The position numbers were made by a program, and so were the translations under genes. From positions 60,255 through 124,254 of the forward strand of contig JANNOM010000075.1 in NCBI GenBank assembly GCA_031399065.1: DNA of 64,000 nt. Direction: 5' to 3'. Positions 33,720-41,604 of the stretch are shown piece after piece. The notes beneath the pieces are model-generated. The model was not told the origin of the DNA and searched no databases. It worked only from the letters and a program-made list of their open reading frames with translations. Source of the DNA: JADCRZ01 sp031399065 (GTDB taxonomy: Bacteria; Bacteroidota; Bacteroidia; Chitinophagales; Chitinophagaceae). Within the stretch, counting starts at the first letter, position 1. Each line of letters begins with the position of its first letter.

Positions 33720-33752
33720 TAAAAATATACCCGCCCTATAGCAGGGAGATAT
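33720..33752 (-). terminator. Probable terminator after leuB
   Basis: On the minus strand ATATCTCCC and GGGTATAT form an imperfect stem (33752-33744 with 33732-33725), followed by TTTTTATAAA. It lies just past the leuB stop and before the ilv promoter, separating the leu and ilv transcripts. The stem is imperfect. Confidence 0.45.
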
Positions 33753-33756
33753 CCTT

Positions 33757-34872
33757 TTATATGATAGTCGACTTACTTAACGCTATATTATTCTTGTTAA
33801 CCGCCGAGGGTATTTTATTATCTATATAATCCTTAATAAGATCGCCGATAGTAGTGGTGGAATAATAGCTGATGCTGTCGATATCCCTCGTCACGAAACC
33901 ATGCGCCAGGCTCCAGTCTACCGCTTTCCTCACCAGAGACGCTTCTTCCGTCATACCGAAATATTCCAGCATCAAAGCGGCTGAAAGGATGGAACCGATC
34001 GGGTTGGCAATATCCTTACCCGCAGCCTGCGGGTAAGAACCGTGTATCGGCTCGAACAGGGAACTGCTGTTACCAGCCGATGCGGAAGGCAGTAGCCCCA
34101 GCGAACCGGTGATCACACTGGCTTCGTCGCTGATGATATCTCCGAACATATTTTCCGTGAGTATCACGTCGAACTGTTTGGGGTTTAGTATGATCTGCAT
34201 GGCGGCATTGTCGACAAACAGGAAATCGACCGTTACATCCGTATATTGCGCTGCCAGTTCCTGTACCACTTTTCTCCACAAACGCGATGTTTCCAGCACG
34301 TTGGCCTTGTCTACCAGGGTCAGTTTTTTCCGGCGCTTTTGCGCATATCGAAAAGCGAGATGCGATACCCGCTCTATTTCTTCCCTGGTATATACACAGT
34401 CGTCGGATGCCCAGGTATGCTCATCGTTCACCTCTTTGTTGCCGAAGTAAATACCCCCCGTTAACTCCCTGAAAATGATGAAGTCCACGTTTTCAAGCTG
34501 CTTGTTTTTAAGCGGCGATAAATGAGCGAGTGCAGGGTACGTGGTAATGGGTCTTATGTTGGCAAATAACTGGAGCGACTTCCTTAATTTCAGCAAACCC
34601 TGCTCGGGTCTTACTTTGGCTGTAGGGTCGTTATCGTATTTTGGGTGACCGATAGCTCCGAATAAAATAGCATCGCTGTTCAGGCACACTTCGATGGTTT
34701 CATCCGGAAGGGGGTTACCGGTTTTGTCGATGGCATCGGCACCCATCAGACAATACGTATAACTGAACTCGTGGTTAAACTGGTTGGCTACCGCATCCAG
34801 TATCTTGATGGATTGCTGCGTTACTTCCGGTCCGATGCCGTCTCCTAATATTACTGCAATTTTCTTTTTCAT
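33757..34872 (-). CDS. leuB: 3-isopropylmalate dehydrogenase
   Basis: Oxidises and decarboxylates 3-isopropylmalate with NAD+, the third leucine-specific step. It has 371 residues. Features: VILGDGIGPEVTQQSI (about 7), RPEQGLLKLRKSLQLFANIRP (substrate arginines, about 87-107), RELTGGIYFG (about 135) and the metal aspartates in NMFGDIISDEASVI (about 244). The NAD loop GSYPQAAGKDIANP is near 278. It is the last gene of leuACDB. Confidence 0.97.
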   Translation of the reverse strand: MKKKIAVILGDGIGPEVTQQSIKILDAVANQFNHEFSYTYCLMGADAIDKTGNPLPDETIEVCLNSDAILFGAIGHPKYDNDPTAKVRPEQGLLKLRKSLQLFANIRPITTYPALAHLSPLKNKQLENVDFIIFRELTGGIYFGNKEVNDEHTWASDDCVYTREEIERVSHLAFRYAQKRRKKLTLVDKANVLETSRLWRKVVQELAAQYTDVTVDFLFVDNAAMQIILNPKQFDVILTENMFGDIISDEASVITGSLGLLPSASAGNSSSLFEPIHGSYPQAAGKDIANPIGSILSAALMLEYFGMTEEASLVRKAVDWSLAHGFVTRDIDSISYYSTTTIGDLIKDYIDNKIPSAVNKNNIALSKSTII

Positions 34873-34911
34873 AATTATTGTATACGATCTATAAGGTTGG
34901 ATATTAGTAAA

Positions 34912-35493
34912 TCAACGGGCTTCTTCGAAGGCAGTGATTTCTTCTTTGATACTTAACAGGTAATCGATATCATCATACCCGTTCAGCAGGCATGTCTTTT
35001 TATAACTGCTGATCTCGAAGTGTTCTTTGTCGCCGGTGGCGTCAATGGTAATGGATTGTTCCCCCAGGTTAACAGTAAGTACAGCCGTATGGGGCTGCTG
35101 AAATATCTTATCGAGAAACGCGTCACTGACGGTTACCGGGATCACCCCGTTGTTAAGCGCGTTGTTGCTGAATATATCCGCAAAGAAGCTGGATACCACT
35201 ACCCGGAATCCGTAATCTAAAATTGACCATGCCGCATGTTCTCTCGATGAACCGCAACCAAAGTTTTTACCGGCTACCAGTATCTCCCCTTTATAGGCAG
35301 GGTTGTTTAAAATAAAATCCGCTTTGGGTCTGTTTTCGTCGTCGCTTTCATAGCGCCAGTCGCGGAACAGGTTCTTGCCAAAGCCATCGCGTGTGGTAGC
35401 TTTCAGGAAACGCGCCGGTATAATCTGGTCGGTATCGATGTTCTCCATCGGCAACGGAACGAAACTGCTTTTGATAATATTAATAGGTTGCAT
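34912..35493 (-). CDS. leuD: 3-isopropylmalate dehydratase small subunit
   Basis: The swivel subunit of isopropylmalate isomerase, 193 residues. It has the N-terminal NIDTDQIIPARFL (about 19-31) and the substrate-recognition segment NFGCGSSREHAAWSI (about 77-91). It begins 8 bp after leuC and acts with it as a heterodimer. Confidence 0.96.
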   Translation of the reverse strand: MQPINIIKSSFVPLPMENIDTDQIIPARFLKATTRDGFGKNLFRDWRYESDDENRPKADFILNNPAYKGEILVAGKNFGCGSSREHAAWSILDYGFRVVVSSFFADIFSNNALNNGVIPVTVSDAFLDKIFQQPHTAVLTVNLGEQSITIDATGDKEHFEISSYKKTCLLNGYDDIDYLLSIKEEITAFEEAR

Positions 35494-35501
35494 AATCTCG
35501 T

Positions 35502-36902
35502 TTAAAAAATTTCTCTTATGTCCGATACCACTCCTGTAAGCGCAGCGGCTGCGGCGGTAAGCGGACTGGCGAGTAATGTACGTGCACCCGCACCCTGCCT
35601 ACCTTCGAAGTTGCGGTTGGAAGTAGAGATGCAATATTCACCCGCAGGTATCTTGTCCTCATTCATACCGAGGCAGGCACTGCATCCCGCCTGTCGTATA
35701 GTAAAGCCCGCTGCTTCAAATATCTTGTCGAGCCCTTCTGCTTTTACCTGTGCTGCCACTTGCTGCGAGCCGGGCACTATCATCACTTCCACGCGGTCGC
35801 TTTTTTTCTTTCCCTTGATAACGGATGCTACCATGCGCAGGTCTTCTATGCGGGAATTGGTGCAACTGCCGATGAAAATATGCTGCACGGGCATGCCCAG
35901 TAAAGACTTACCTGGCAAGAGGCCCATATATTCCAAGGCCTTCGCGATGTTCTTACGTTCCCCTTCATCCATTATGGTATCGGTCACGGGAATATGCCCG
36001 CTAACGGCAATGCCTAAGCCAGGGTTTGTTCCGTAGGTTATCATGGGTTCTACATCGGCGGCCTGTATAGTCAGTTCTTTGTCGAATACAGCGTCCTGAT
36101 CGCTGTACAATTGCTGCCATTCACCGAGCTTCTTTCCCCACTGCTCTTTACCGGGAGCAAACTGCCTTCCTTTCACGTATTCGAAGGTTTTTTCATCGGG
36201 CGCTATTAGTCCGCAACGGGCACCCATTTCAATACTCATGTTGCAGATGGTCATGCGCGCTTCCATAGACAGATCCCGGATAGCGGAGCCTGCAAACTCC
36301 ACCGCATAGCCCGTAGCACCACCGGTATTGATCTGCGCTATAATGTATAGTACGATGTCTTTGGAAACCACGCCTTTGCCGAGCTTGCCTTCGACATTGA
36401 TGCGCATCAGCTTTGGCTTGCTTTGCAACAGGCACTGGGAGGCAAATACCATTTCCACTTCGCTGGTGCCGATACCAAATGCGATAGCGCCGAAGGCACC
36501 GTGGGTAGAGGTATGACTGTCGCCGCAAACGATCGTCATGCCCGGTTGGGTAATACCCAGTTCGGGCCCTATCACGTGCACGATACCCTGGAAGGGGTGC
36601 CCCAGGCCATATAAAGCAATATCATGTTTTTTACAGTTCTCCGTGAGTTGCTGTACCTGTAAGCGTGACAGTTCATCTTTAATGGGCAGGTGCTGGTTCA
36701 CGGTAGGTACGTTATGGTCTGCCGTAGCCACTACCTGCTGTGGACGGAATACTTTCAGTCCCCTTTTTTCGATGCCTTTAAAGGCCTGGGGACTGGTTAC
36801 TTCATGAATAAAATGCTTGTCGATATACAGTACGGAAGGACCATCTTCCATTGTTTTTACAATGTGCTTATCCCAGATCTTTTCAAATAATGTTTTAGCC
36901 AT
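35502..36902 (-). CDS. leuC: 3-isopropylmalate dehydratase large subunit
   Basis: The aconitase-type catalytic subunit, 466 residues. The [4Fe-4S] cysteines lie in GSCTNSRIEDLR (about 346) and QAGCSACLGMN (about 407-412). The segments CGDSHTSTHGAFGAIAFGIG (about 131-150) and ISTSNRNFEGRQG are conserved. It starts 12 bp after leuA. Confidence 0.97.
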   Translation of the reverse strand: MAKTLFEKIWDKHIVKTMEDGPSVLYIDKHFIHEVTSPQAFKGIEKRGLKVFRPQQVVATADHNVPTVNQHLPIKDELSRLQVQQLTENCKKHDIALYGLGHPFQGIVHVIGPELGITQPGMTIVCGDSHTSTHGAFGAIAFGIGTSEVEMVFASQCLLQSKPKLMRINVEGKLGKGVVSKDIVLYIIAQINTGGATGYAVEFAGSAIRDLSMEARMTICNMSIEMGARCGLIAPDEKTFEYVKGRQFAPGKEQWGKKLGEWQQLYSDQDAVFDKELTIQAADVEPMITYGTNPGLGIAVSGHIPVTDTIMDEGERKNIAKALEYMGLLPGKSLLGMPVQHIFIGSCTNSRIEDLRMVASVIKGKKKSDRVEVMIVPGSQQVAAQVKAEGLDKIFEAAGFTIRQAGCSACLGMNEDKIPAGEYCISTSNRNFEGRQGAGARTLLASPLTAAAAALTGVVSDIREIF

Positions 36903-36914
36903 AGGTGGGGTGAA

Positions 36915-38084
36915 TTATGAGAGTACCGTTTCTTTTACATATTGTTTTGCCAGCTTCTGGAGGTCTTCTTCCAGTACTTCTTTTTTGGAATCAGCTACTT
37001 CCAGGAAGCGTTCGTACAGGGTGTCTATATCGTTGCGGGTATAATCGTATCCCAGTTTCTGAAAGCGGAATGCCAGGGCACTGCGGCCGCTGCGGGCCGT
37101 AAGCACGATCTTGCTGCATTCTGCGCCTACTTCTGCCGGGTTGATGATCTCGTATGTCTGCGCGTCTTTCAGGAACCCGTCCTGGTGTATACCGGAAGAA
37201 TGAGAAAAAGCATTGGCCCCCACGATGGCTTTGTTAGGCTGCACGGGCATGCGCATAACATCGCTTACTTCGCGGCTTATGGGATTTAGCTCCTTTGCGT
37301 TGATGGAGGTATAAAATCCGAGGTCTTTGTGCTGTTTAATCACCATCACCACTTCTTCCAGCGATGTGTTGCCGGCCCGTTCGCCCAGGCCATTGATGGT
37401 ACATTCTATCTGCCGTGCGCCATTGATGATGCCCGCGATGGAATTGGCGGTGGCCAGTCCCAGGTCGTTATGACAATGACAGGAGATCACGGCCCTGTCG
37501 ATATTAGCCACGTTATTCACCAGGAAAGCGATTTTTTCGCCGTACTGGTGAGGGAGACAATAACCTGTAGTATCCGGAATATTGACAGTAGTGGCTCCTG
37601 CCGCAATAACGGCTTCAATTACCTGGGCCAGGTATTCATTTTCCGTACGGCCGGCATCTTCTGCGTAAAATTCTACATCGTCCGTGTAATCGCGGGCCCA
37701 TTTTACACATTGGACTGCCCTTTCGAGAATGTCTTTCCGGTTGGAGTTGAACTTGCTTTTGATATGGAAATCGGAAGTGCCGATACCGGTATGGATACGC
37801 GGACGGTGCGCGTGGCGGAGCGCTTCGCCTGCTACTTCGATGTCTTTCTGCACGGCGCGGCTGAGTCCGCAAACGGTCGCATTTTTTATGATCCTGGCAA
37901 TCTTCGATACGGATTCAAAGTCACCGGGGCTCGATACGGGGAAGCCCGCTTCAATAATATCTACCCCGAGGTGTTCCAGTTTAAGGGCCAGGTCCACCTT
38001 TTCGGAGGTATTCAGTTTGCAACCGGGTACCTGTTCCCCATCCCTCAGGGTGGTGTCGAAAATATGGATCTTTTTATCTGGCAT
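36915..38084 (-). CDS. leuA: 2-isopropylmalate synthase, short form
   Basis: Condenses acetyl-CoA with 2-oxoisovalerate, the first leucine step. It has 389 residues. Motifs: FDTTLRDGEQVPG (9-21), the metal HxH in ISCHCHNDLGLATAN (about 200), and NGLGERAGNTSLEE (about 231). E. coli LeuA is over 500 residues; the C-terminal allosteric leucine-binding domain is missing here, so leucine feedback at the enzyme level is unlikely. A closely related homocitrate or citramalate synthase would look similar, but the leuCDB context supports LeuA. Its 5' leader has mutually exclusive hairpins. Confidence 0.94.
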   Translation of the reverse strand: MPDKKIHIFDTTLRDGEQVPGCKLNTSEKVDLALKLEHLGVDIIEAGFPVSSPGDFESVSKIARIIKNATVCGLSRAVQKDIEVAGEALRHAHRPRIHTGIGTSDFHIKSKFNSNRKDILERAVQCVKWARDYTDDVEFYAEDAGRTENEYLAQVIEAVIAAGATTVNIPDTTGYCLPHQYGEKIAFLVNNVANIDRAVISCHCHNDLGLATANSIAGIINGARQIECTINGLGERAGNTSLEEVVMVIKQHKDLGFYTSINAKELNPISREVSDVMRMPVQPNKAIVGANAFSHSSGIHQDGFLKDAQTYEIINPAEVGAECSKIVLTARSGRSALAFRFQKLGYDYTRNDIDTLYERFLEVADSKKEVLEEDLQKLAKQYVKETVLS

Positions 38085-38103
38085 AAATGGCGGTTTTAGA
38101 GAG

Positions 38104-38144
38104 AAAGTACTAAGCGGATGGTGGGTACTTTACCGCCCAGTACC
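38104..38144 (-). promoter_or_regulatory. leuA leader with mutually exclusive hairpins
   Basis: On the minus strand, segment A GGTACT (38144-38139), B AAAGTACC (38131-38124) and C GTACTTT (38110-38104) are such that B pairs with A (6 bp) or with C (7 bp) but not both. The B:C stem ends 19 nt before the leuA ATG. No leader peptide rich in leucine was found, and no T-run follows. Confidence 0.4.
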
Positions 38145-38274
38145 TTTATTTTAACTAAATTACCTCCGGAAAACGGAGCAATCTAATTAAAATTGTATCG
38201 TTTCTACAGCATTGAAAACGAGTTAAATCGCTAAAAGCGTTTGTGGTGGCGGCTTTTTGTTTAAATGAATTACG

Positions 38275-39828
38275 ATGCCCAACAGGAATACAGATCCCTT
38301 GTTTCAACTGGTGAAATCGCTGGAAAAGTCGGAAAAGCGCAATTTCAAGTTGTATGCTACCCGCAATTCGTCGGGCGAAGACCTTAAAAGCATACAGCTT
38401 TTTGATGCACTGGATAAAATGAGCGAATACGATGAAGAATGGCTGCTGAAAAAAAACCCCTCCATCAAAAAGCAGCAGGTATCGAATATGAAGGCCCATT
38501 TATATCGCCAGATCCTTTCGAGCCTCCGCCTGCTGAATAGTACCGAAAATATCGATATCCTCCTGCACGAGCAGATGGACTATGCCCGGATATTATATAA
38601 TAAAGGACTTTACCTGCAAAGCCTGAAAGTGCTGGACAAGATGAAAGAAGTTGCCCGCACGCATCACCAGCTTACTTTTTTACTGCAGATCGTATTTTTC
38701 GAGAAGAAAATAGAAGCCCTGCATATTACAAGGAGTATGCAGGACAGGGCGGAGAAACTGGCAGCTGAAGTGGATGAACTGCAGCGGAGGCTGGAAATGA
38801 TCAGTAAGCTGAGCAATCTTTCACTCCAGTTGTATAGCTGGTACATTAAAAATGGCCATGCCCGCAATGAAAAAGACGAAAGCGATATAGAGTCTTATTT
38901 TGCCGGGCGACTTTCGTTCGACCTCAAAGACATTACCGATTTTTATGCCCGGCTTTACCTGTACCAGAGTTATTGCTGGTATGCATTTATAAAGCAGGAT
39001 TTCCTGCTGTATTACCGCTATGCGCGTAAGTGGGTCGACCTTTTCCTGAAAGAGCCGCTGATGATCGAGATAGAAACGGCACACTATATAAAGGGGCTGC
39101 ACAACTTGCTGGGTGCCCATTTCGACCTGGGCAATCACCAGAAATTTATGGAGATGTTGGACCGTTTCGAGGAATTTGCCCGCTCGGCCACCGTTACCGG
39201 TAATGAGAATAACCGTATCCAGGTATTCGTGTACCTGCATATCGCCAAACTGAACAGGCATTTTATGGAAGGCACTTTTACCGAAGGACTTACATTAGTG
39301 CCCGAAATAGAAGAAAAGCTGAAAGAATACGTGCTGTACCTCGACCGGCACCGGGTACTGGTCTTTTATTATAAAATCGCGTCCCTGCTTTTTGGTAGTG
39401 GGGATTATGAGCGCACGGTAGACTACCTTCACAAAATCATCAACTGGAAAGTAGATCTTCGTACCGATTTGCAATGTTATGCCCGGTTGCTGCACCTGAT
39501 AGCCCACTACGAACTGGGTAATTTCGAAATCCTCGAATACCTCACTAAATCGGTATACCGGTTTATGGCGAAGATGGAAAACCTGAGCCGGGTAGAGGAA
39601 GAAGTATTCGCCTTTATCCGCAAATCTTTCCAGTTAAGTCCCGACAAACTGAAACCTGAATTTCAGAAACTGCTGGACACTTTAAAAGCACTGCGCGGTA
39701 ACGCGTTCGAAACCCGTGCCTTCATGTACTTGGATATTATTTCCTGGCTGGAAAGTAAAATAAAAAATGTACCCGTCCAGCAGGTGATCAGGGAGAAATA
39801 CCTGCGTGAAGAAACTGCCCGTCACTAA
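38275..39828 (+). CDS. Conserved hypothetical helical protein, paralogue 1
   Basis: A 517-residue soluble protein, no signal peptide or membrane segment, rich in Leu, Tyr, Arg and Lys. It appears all-helical, with TPR-like helical pairs (LYNKGLYLQSLKVLDKMKEV, LFGSGDYERTVDYLHKIINW). The N-terminus FQLVKSLEKSEKRNFKLYATR is highly conserved with the second copy at 41588-43141 on the other strand, which has exactly the same length. I do not recognise an assigned function. It is divergent from leuA, 190 bp away. Confidence 0.8.
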   Translation: MPNRNTDPLFQLVKSLEKSEKRNFKLYATRNSSGEDLKSIQLFDALDKMSEYDEEWLLKKNPSIKKQQVSNMKAHLYRQILSSLRLLNSTENIDILLHEQMDYARILYNKGLYLQSLKVLDKMKEVARTHHQLTFLLQIVFFEKKIEALHITRSMQDRAEKLAAEVDELQRRLEMISKLSNLSLQLYSWYIKNGHARNEKDESDIESYFAGRLSFDLKDITDFYARLYLYQSYCWYAFIKQDFLLYYRYARKWVDLFLKEPLMIEIETAHYIKGLHNLLGAHFDLGNHQKFMEMLDRFEEFARSATVTGNENNRIQVFVYLHIAKLNRHFMEGTFTEGLTLVPEIEEKLKEYVLYLDRHRVLVFYYKIASLLFGSGDYERTVDYLHKIINWKVDLRTDLQCYARLLHLIAHYELGNFEILEYLTKSVYRFMAKMENLSRVEEEVFAFIRKSFQLSPDKLKPEFQKLLDTLKALRGNAFETRAFMYLDIISWLESKIKNVPVQQVIREKYLREETARH

Positions 39829-39910
39829 TACCCCTTTTATAACGGCTATCGACCCAACACGTATTTGCCTCATAGGGGTGCATGCCGGTTTTAAAAACTG
39901 CAGCCAATAC

Positions 39911-39940
39911 TTGTATAAGATAAATTATTAGCTATCTTTG
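39911..39940 (+). promoter_or_regulatory. Promoter of the beta-helix lipoprotein gene
   Basis: TTG (39911-39913), exactly 19 bp and TATCTTTG (39933-39940) match the Bacteroidota promoter. The transcription start should fall near 39946, leaving a leader of about 165 nt. Confidence 0.75.
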
Positions 39941-39965
39941 GTTCACCAATTCTGGTTCACCAATT
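39939..39965. repeat. Tandem 13-bp direct repeat over the transcription start
   Basis: TGGTTCACCAATT occurs twice (39939-39951 and 39953-39965) with 1 bp between, period 14. A partial third copy (TTAACCAATT) follows near 39977. It overlaps the end of the -7 element and the likely start site, as an operator would. Confidence 0.6.
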
Positions 39966-40112
39966 TGTACAATTTACGTTAACCAATTGCCCATGAGTTC
40001 AAGACATATAACCGATACCTTTATTTTCTTTCTGCTATTGAAGGACAAGTTATAATATTTTCTTTAGTATTTTTTAATCAACGTAAAAATCCATTCAATT
40101 TAAAATTGTTGT

Positions 40113-41510
40113 ATGAAAGTAAAATTCACTTTTTTATTATTATTCACCGCATTAATGAGCCAGGCTTTTATAGGGTGTAAGAAAAGTAACGATGGAGACT
40201 CCAATCCTCCGGTAACTCCACCACCGCCCGTAGTGCCGGGCATCAGCTATTTTGTATCCGATGCATCCGGGTCCGACGGTAATAGCGGGTTAACGATCAA
40301 TGCGGCCTTAAAAACACTGTCGGCTGCCAATAACAAAGTGACCGCAGGCGATACCGTGTTCATAATGAATGGCAGTTACCTGAACGCAGGTAGAACAATA
40401 CTGAATATTACTAAGTCGGGCACGGCGAACAAGTATATCACTTTTAAAAACTACCCGGGTCATACACCCAAATTCTTTATTTCGGGAAATACCTATAACG
40501 CGATTACCATCAATGGTTCCTACATAGTGATAGAGGGCCTCGATCTGCAGGGCGATAACGCTAATATCACCTTTGCGGATGCCACTGCTTCTTTCGACAG
40601 GGCACTTGCGGGTCAGTCGAATCCTGAACAGGGAAAGTATAATACCAATTGTATATCCATCGGCGGCCCCAGGACGGAATCTAAGTTCCCGCATCATGTA
40701 ACGATACGCAACTGCAAGGTGCACGATTTCCCGGGTGGGGGTCTTAGTTCGATCCAGGCAGATTATACCACTTTCGAAGGTAATACCGTATACAATAATG
40801 CCTGGTATATGATGTATGCAGGCAGCGGCATTAGTATACTGAACCCCTTCAACAGCGATGGGGCGGACGTCAATAAATACAAGAATATTGTACGGAATAA
40901 TATCGTGTACGGTAATAAAACCACCATTCCCTGGATCAGTATTGTGCCTCAACGTCTTTCTGACGGAAATGGGATCATCATCGACGTAAATCAATACGGA
41001 TATGGCCTGTCGGCTGGCGCAGGCGGGGAATACTTTGGCCGTACACTGGTGGAAAATAACGTGAGTTTCAACAATGGCGGCTCCGGTATTCATGCCTATA
41101 GGGCAGATCATGTCGATATCGTTAACAATACTGCTTATGGTAATGGTACCGTGGTAGGTTATGCAGATATTTATGCAGGCTCCTCTACCGATTGTAAGAT
41201 TATGAATAACATCATGTATGCGAGAACCGGCGGTAAATGCAACGAAAAGCCGTCTACCGGCGCTACGGTAACCTACAGCTATAATATCTATTTTAACGGT
41301 ACTGTCAATTTATCGGGTCCTTTCGACCGGGTGCTGAATCCTCAATTCGTTAATGCCTCTTTAGACGGTGCCGTTGCCAATTTTTCCGTAAACAGCGGCA
41401 GTCCGGCTATCGACGGCGGCACGCAAACGCTTTTCGCACCAAAAGATATAAGGGGGATAGCCCGTCCCAAAGGTGCCAATATAGATATAGGAGCGTATGA
41501 GGTAAATTGA
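40113..41510 (+). CDS. Right-handed parallel beta-helix lipoprotein
   Basis: A 465-residue exported protein. Lipoprotein signal with lipobox FIGC (Cys22), then a Pro-rich linker (NPPVTPPPPVVPG). The body has parallel beta-helix coils (VFIMNGSYLNAGRTI, HVTIRNCKVHDFPGGGLSSI, GSGIHAYRADHVDIVNNTAY), as in PL6-type lyases and related surface proteins. The C-terminal part (SGSPAIDGG, RPKGANIDIGAYEV) is the choice-of-anchor Q type. It may act on polysaccharide, but no catalytic residues are assigned. It sits alone between two inverted paralogues, with its own promoter. Confidence 0.82.
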   Translation: MKVKFTFLLLFTALMSQAFIGCKKSNDGDSNPPVTPPPPVVPGISYFVSDASGSDGNSGLTINAALKTLSAANNKVTAGDTVFIMNGSYLNAGRTILNITKSGTANKYITFKNYPGHTPKFFISGNTYNAITINGSYIVIEGLDLQGDNANITFADATASFDRALAGQSNPEQGKYNTNCISIGGPRTESKFPHHVTIRNCKVHDFPGGGLSSIQADYTTFEGNTVYNNAWYMMYAGSGISILNPFNSDGADVNKYKNIVRNNIVYGNKTTIPWISIVPQRLSDGNGIIIDVNQYGYGLSAGAGGEYFGRTLVENNVSFNNGGSGIHAYRADHVDIVNNTAYGNGTVVGYADIYAGSSTDCKIMNNIMYARTGGKCNEKPSTGATVTYSYNIYFNGTVNLSGPFDRVLNPQFVNASLDGAVANFSVNSGSPAIDGGTQTLFAPKDIRGIARPKGANIDIGAYEVN

Positions 41511-41574
41511 TAAAAATGGATTTGTTATAAAAGCCCGGAACGCTAACTATAAACAGCCTTGAGGTTTCGGCGGC

Positions 41575-41604
41575 AAAGACGGGTTTACTATCTAACCCGT
41601 CTTT
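41575..41604. terminator. Terminator hairpin between convergent genes
   Basis: AAAGACGGGTT (41575-41585) and AACCCGTCTTT (41594-41604) form an 11-bp stem followed by short T-rich sequence on the plus strand. Its right half overlaps the last codons of the minus-strand gene that ends at 41588. Confidence 0.75.

Noticed and set aside
38085..38274. Leucine-rich leader peptide before leuA
   Set aside because: No frame with a run of Leu codons was found; only a two-codon ATG-CTG-stop frame is present.
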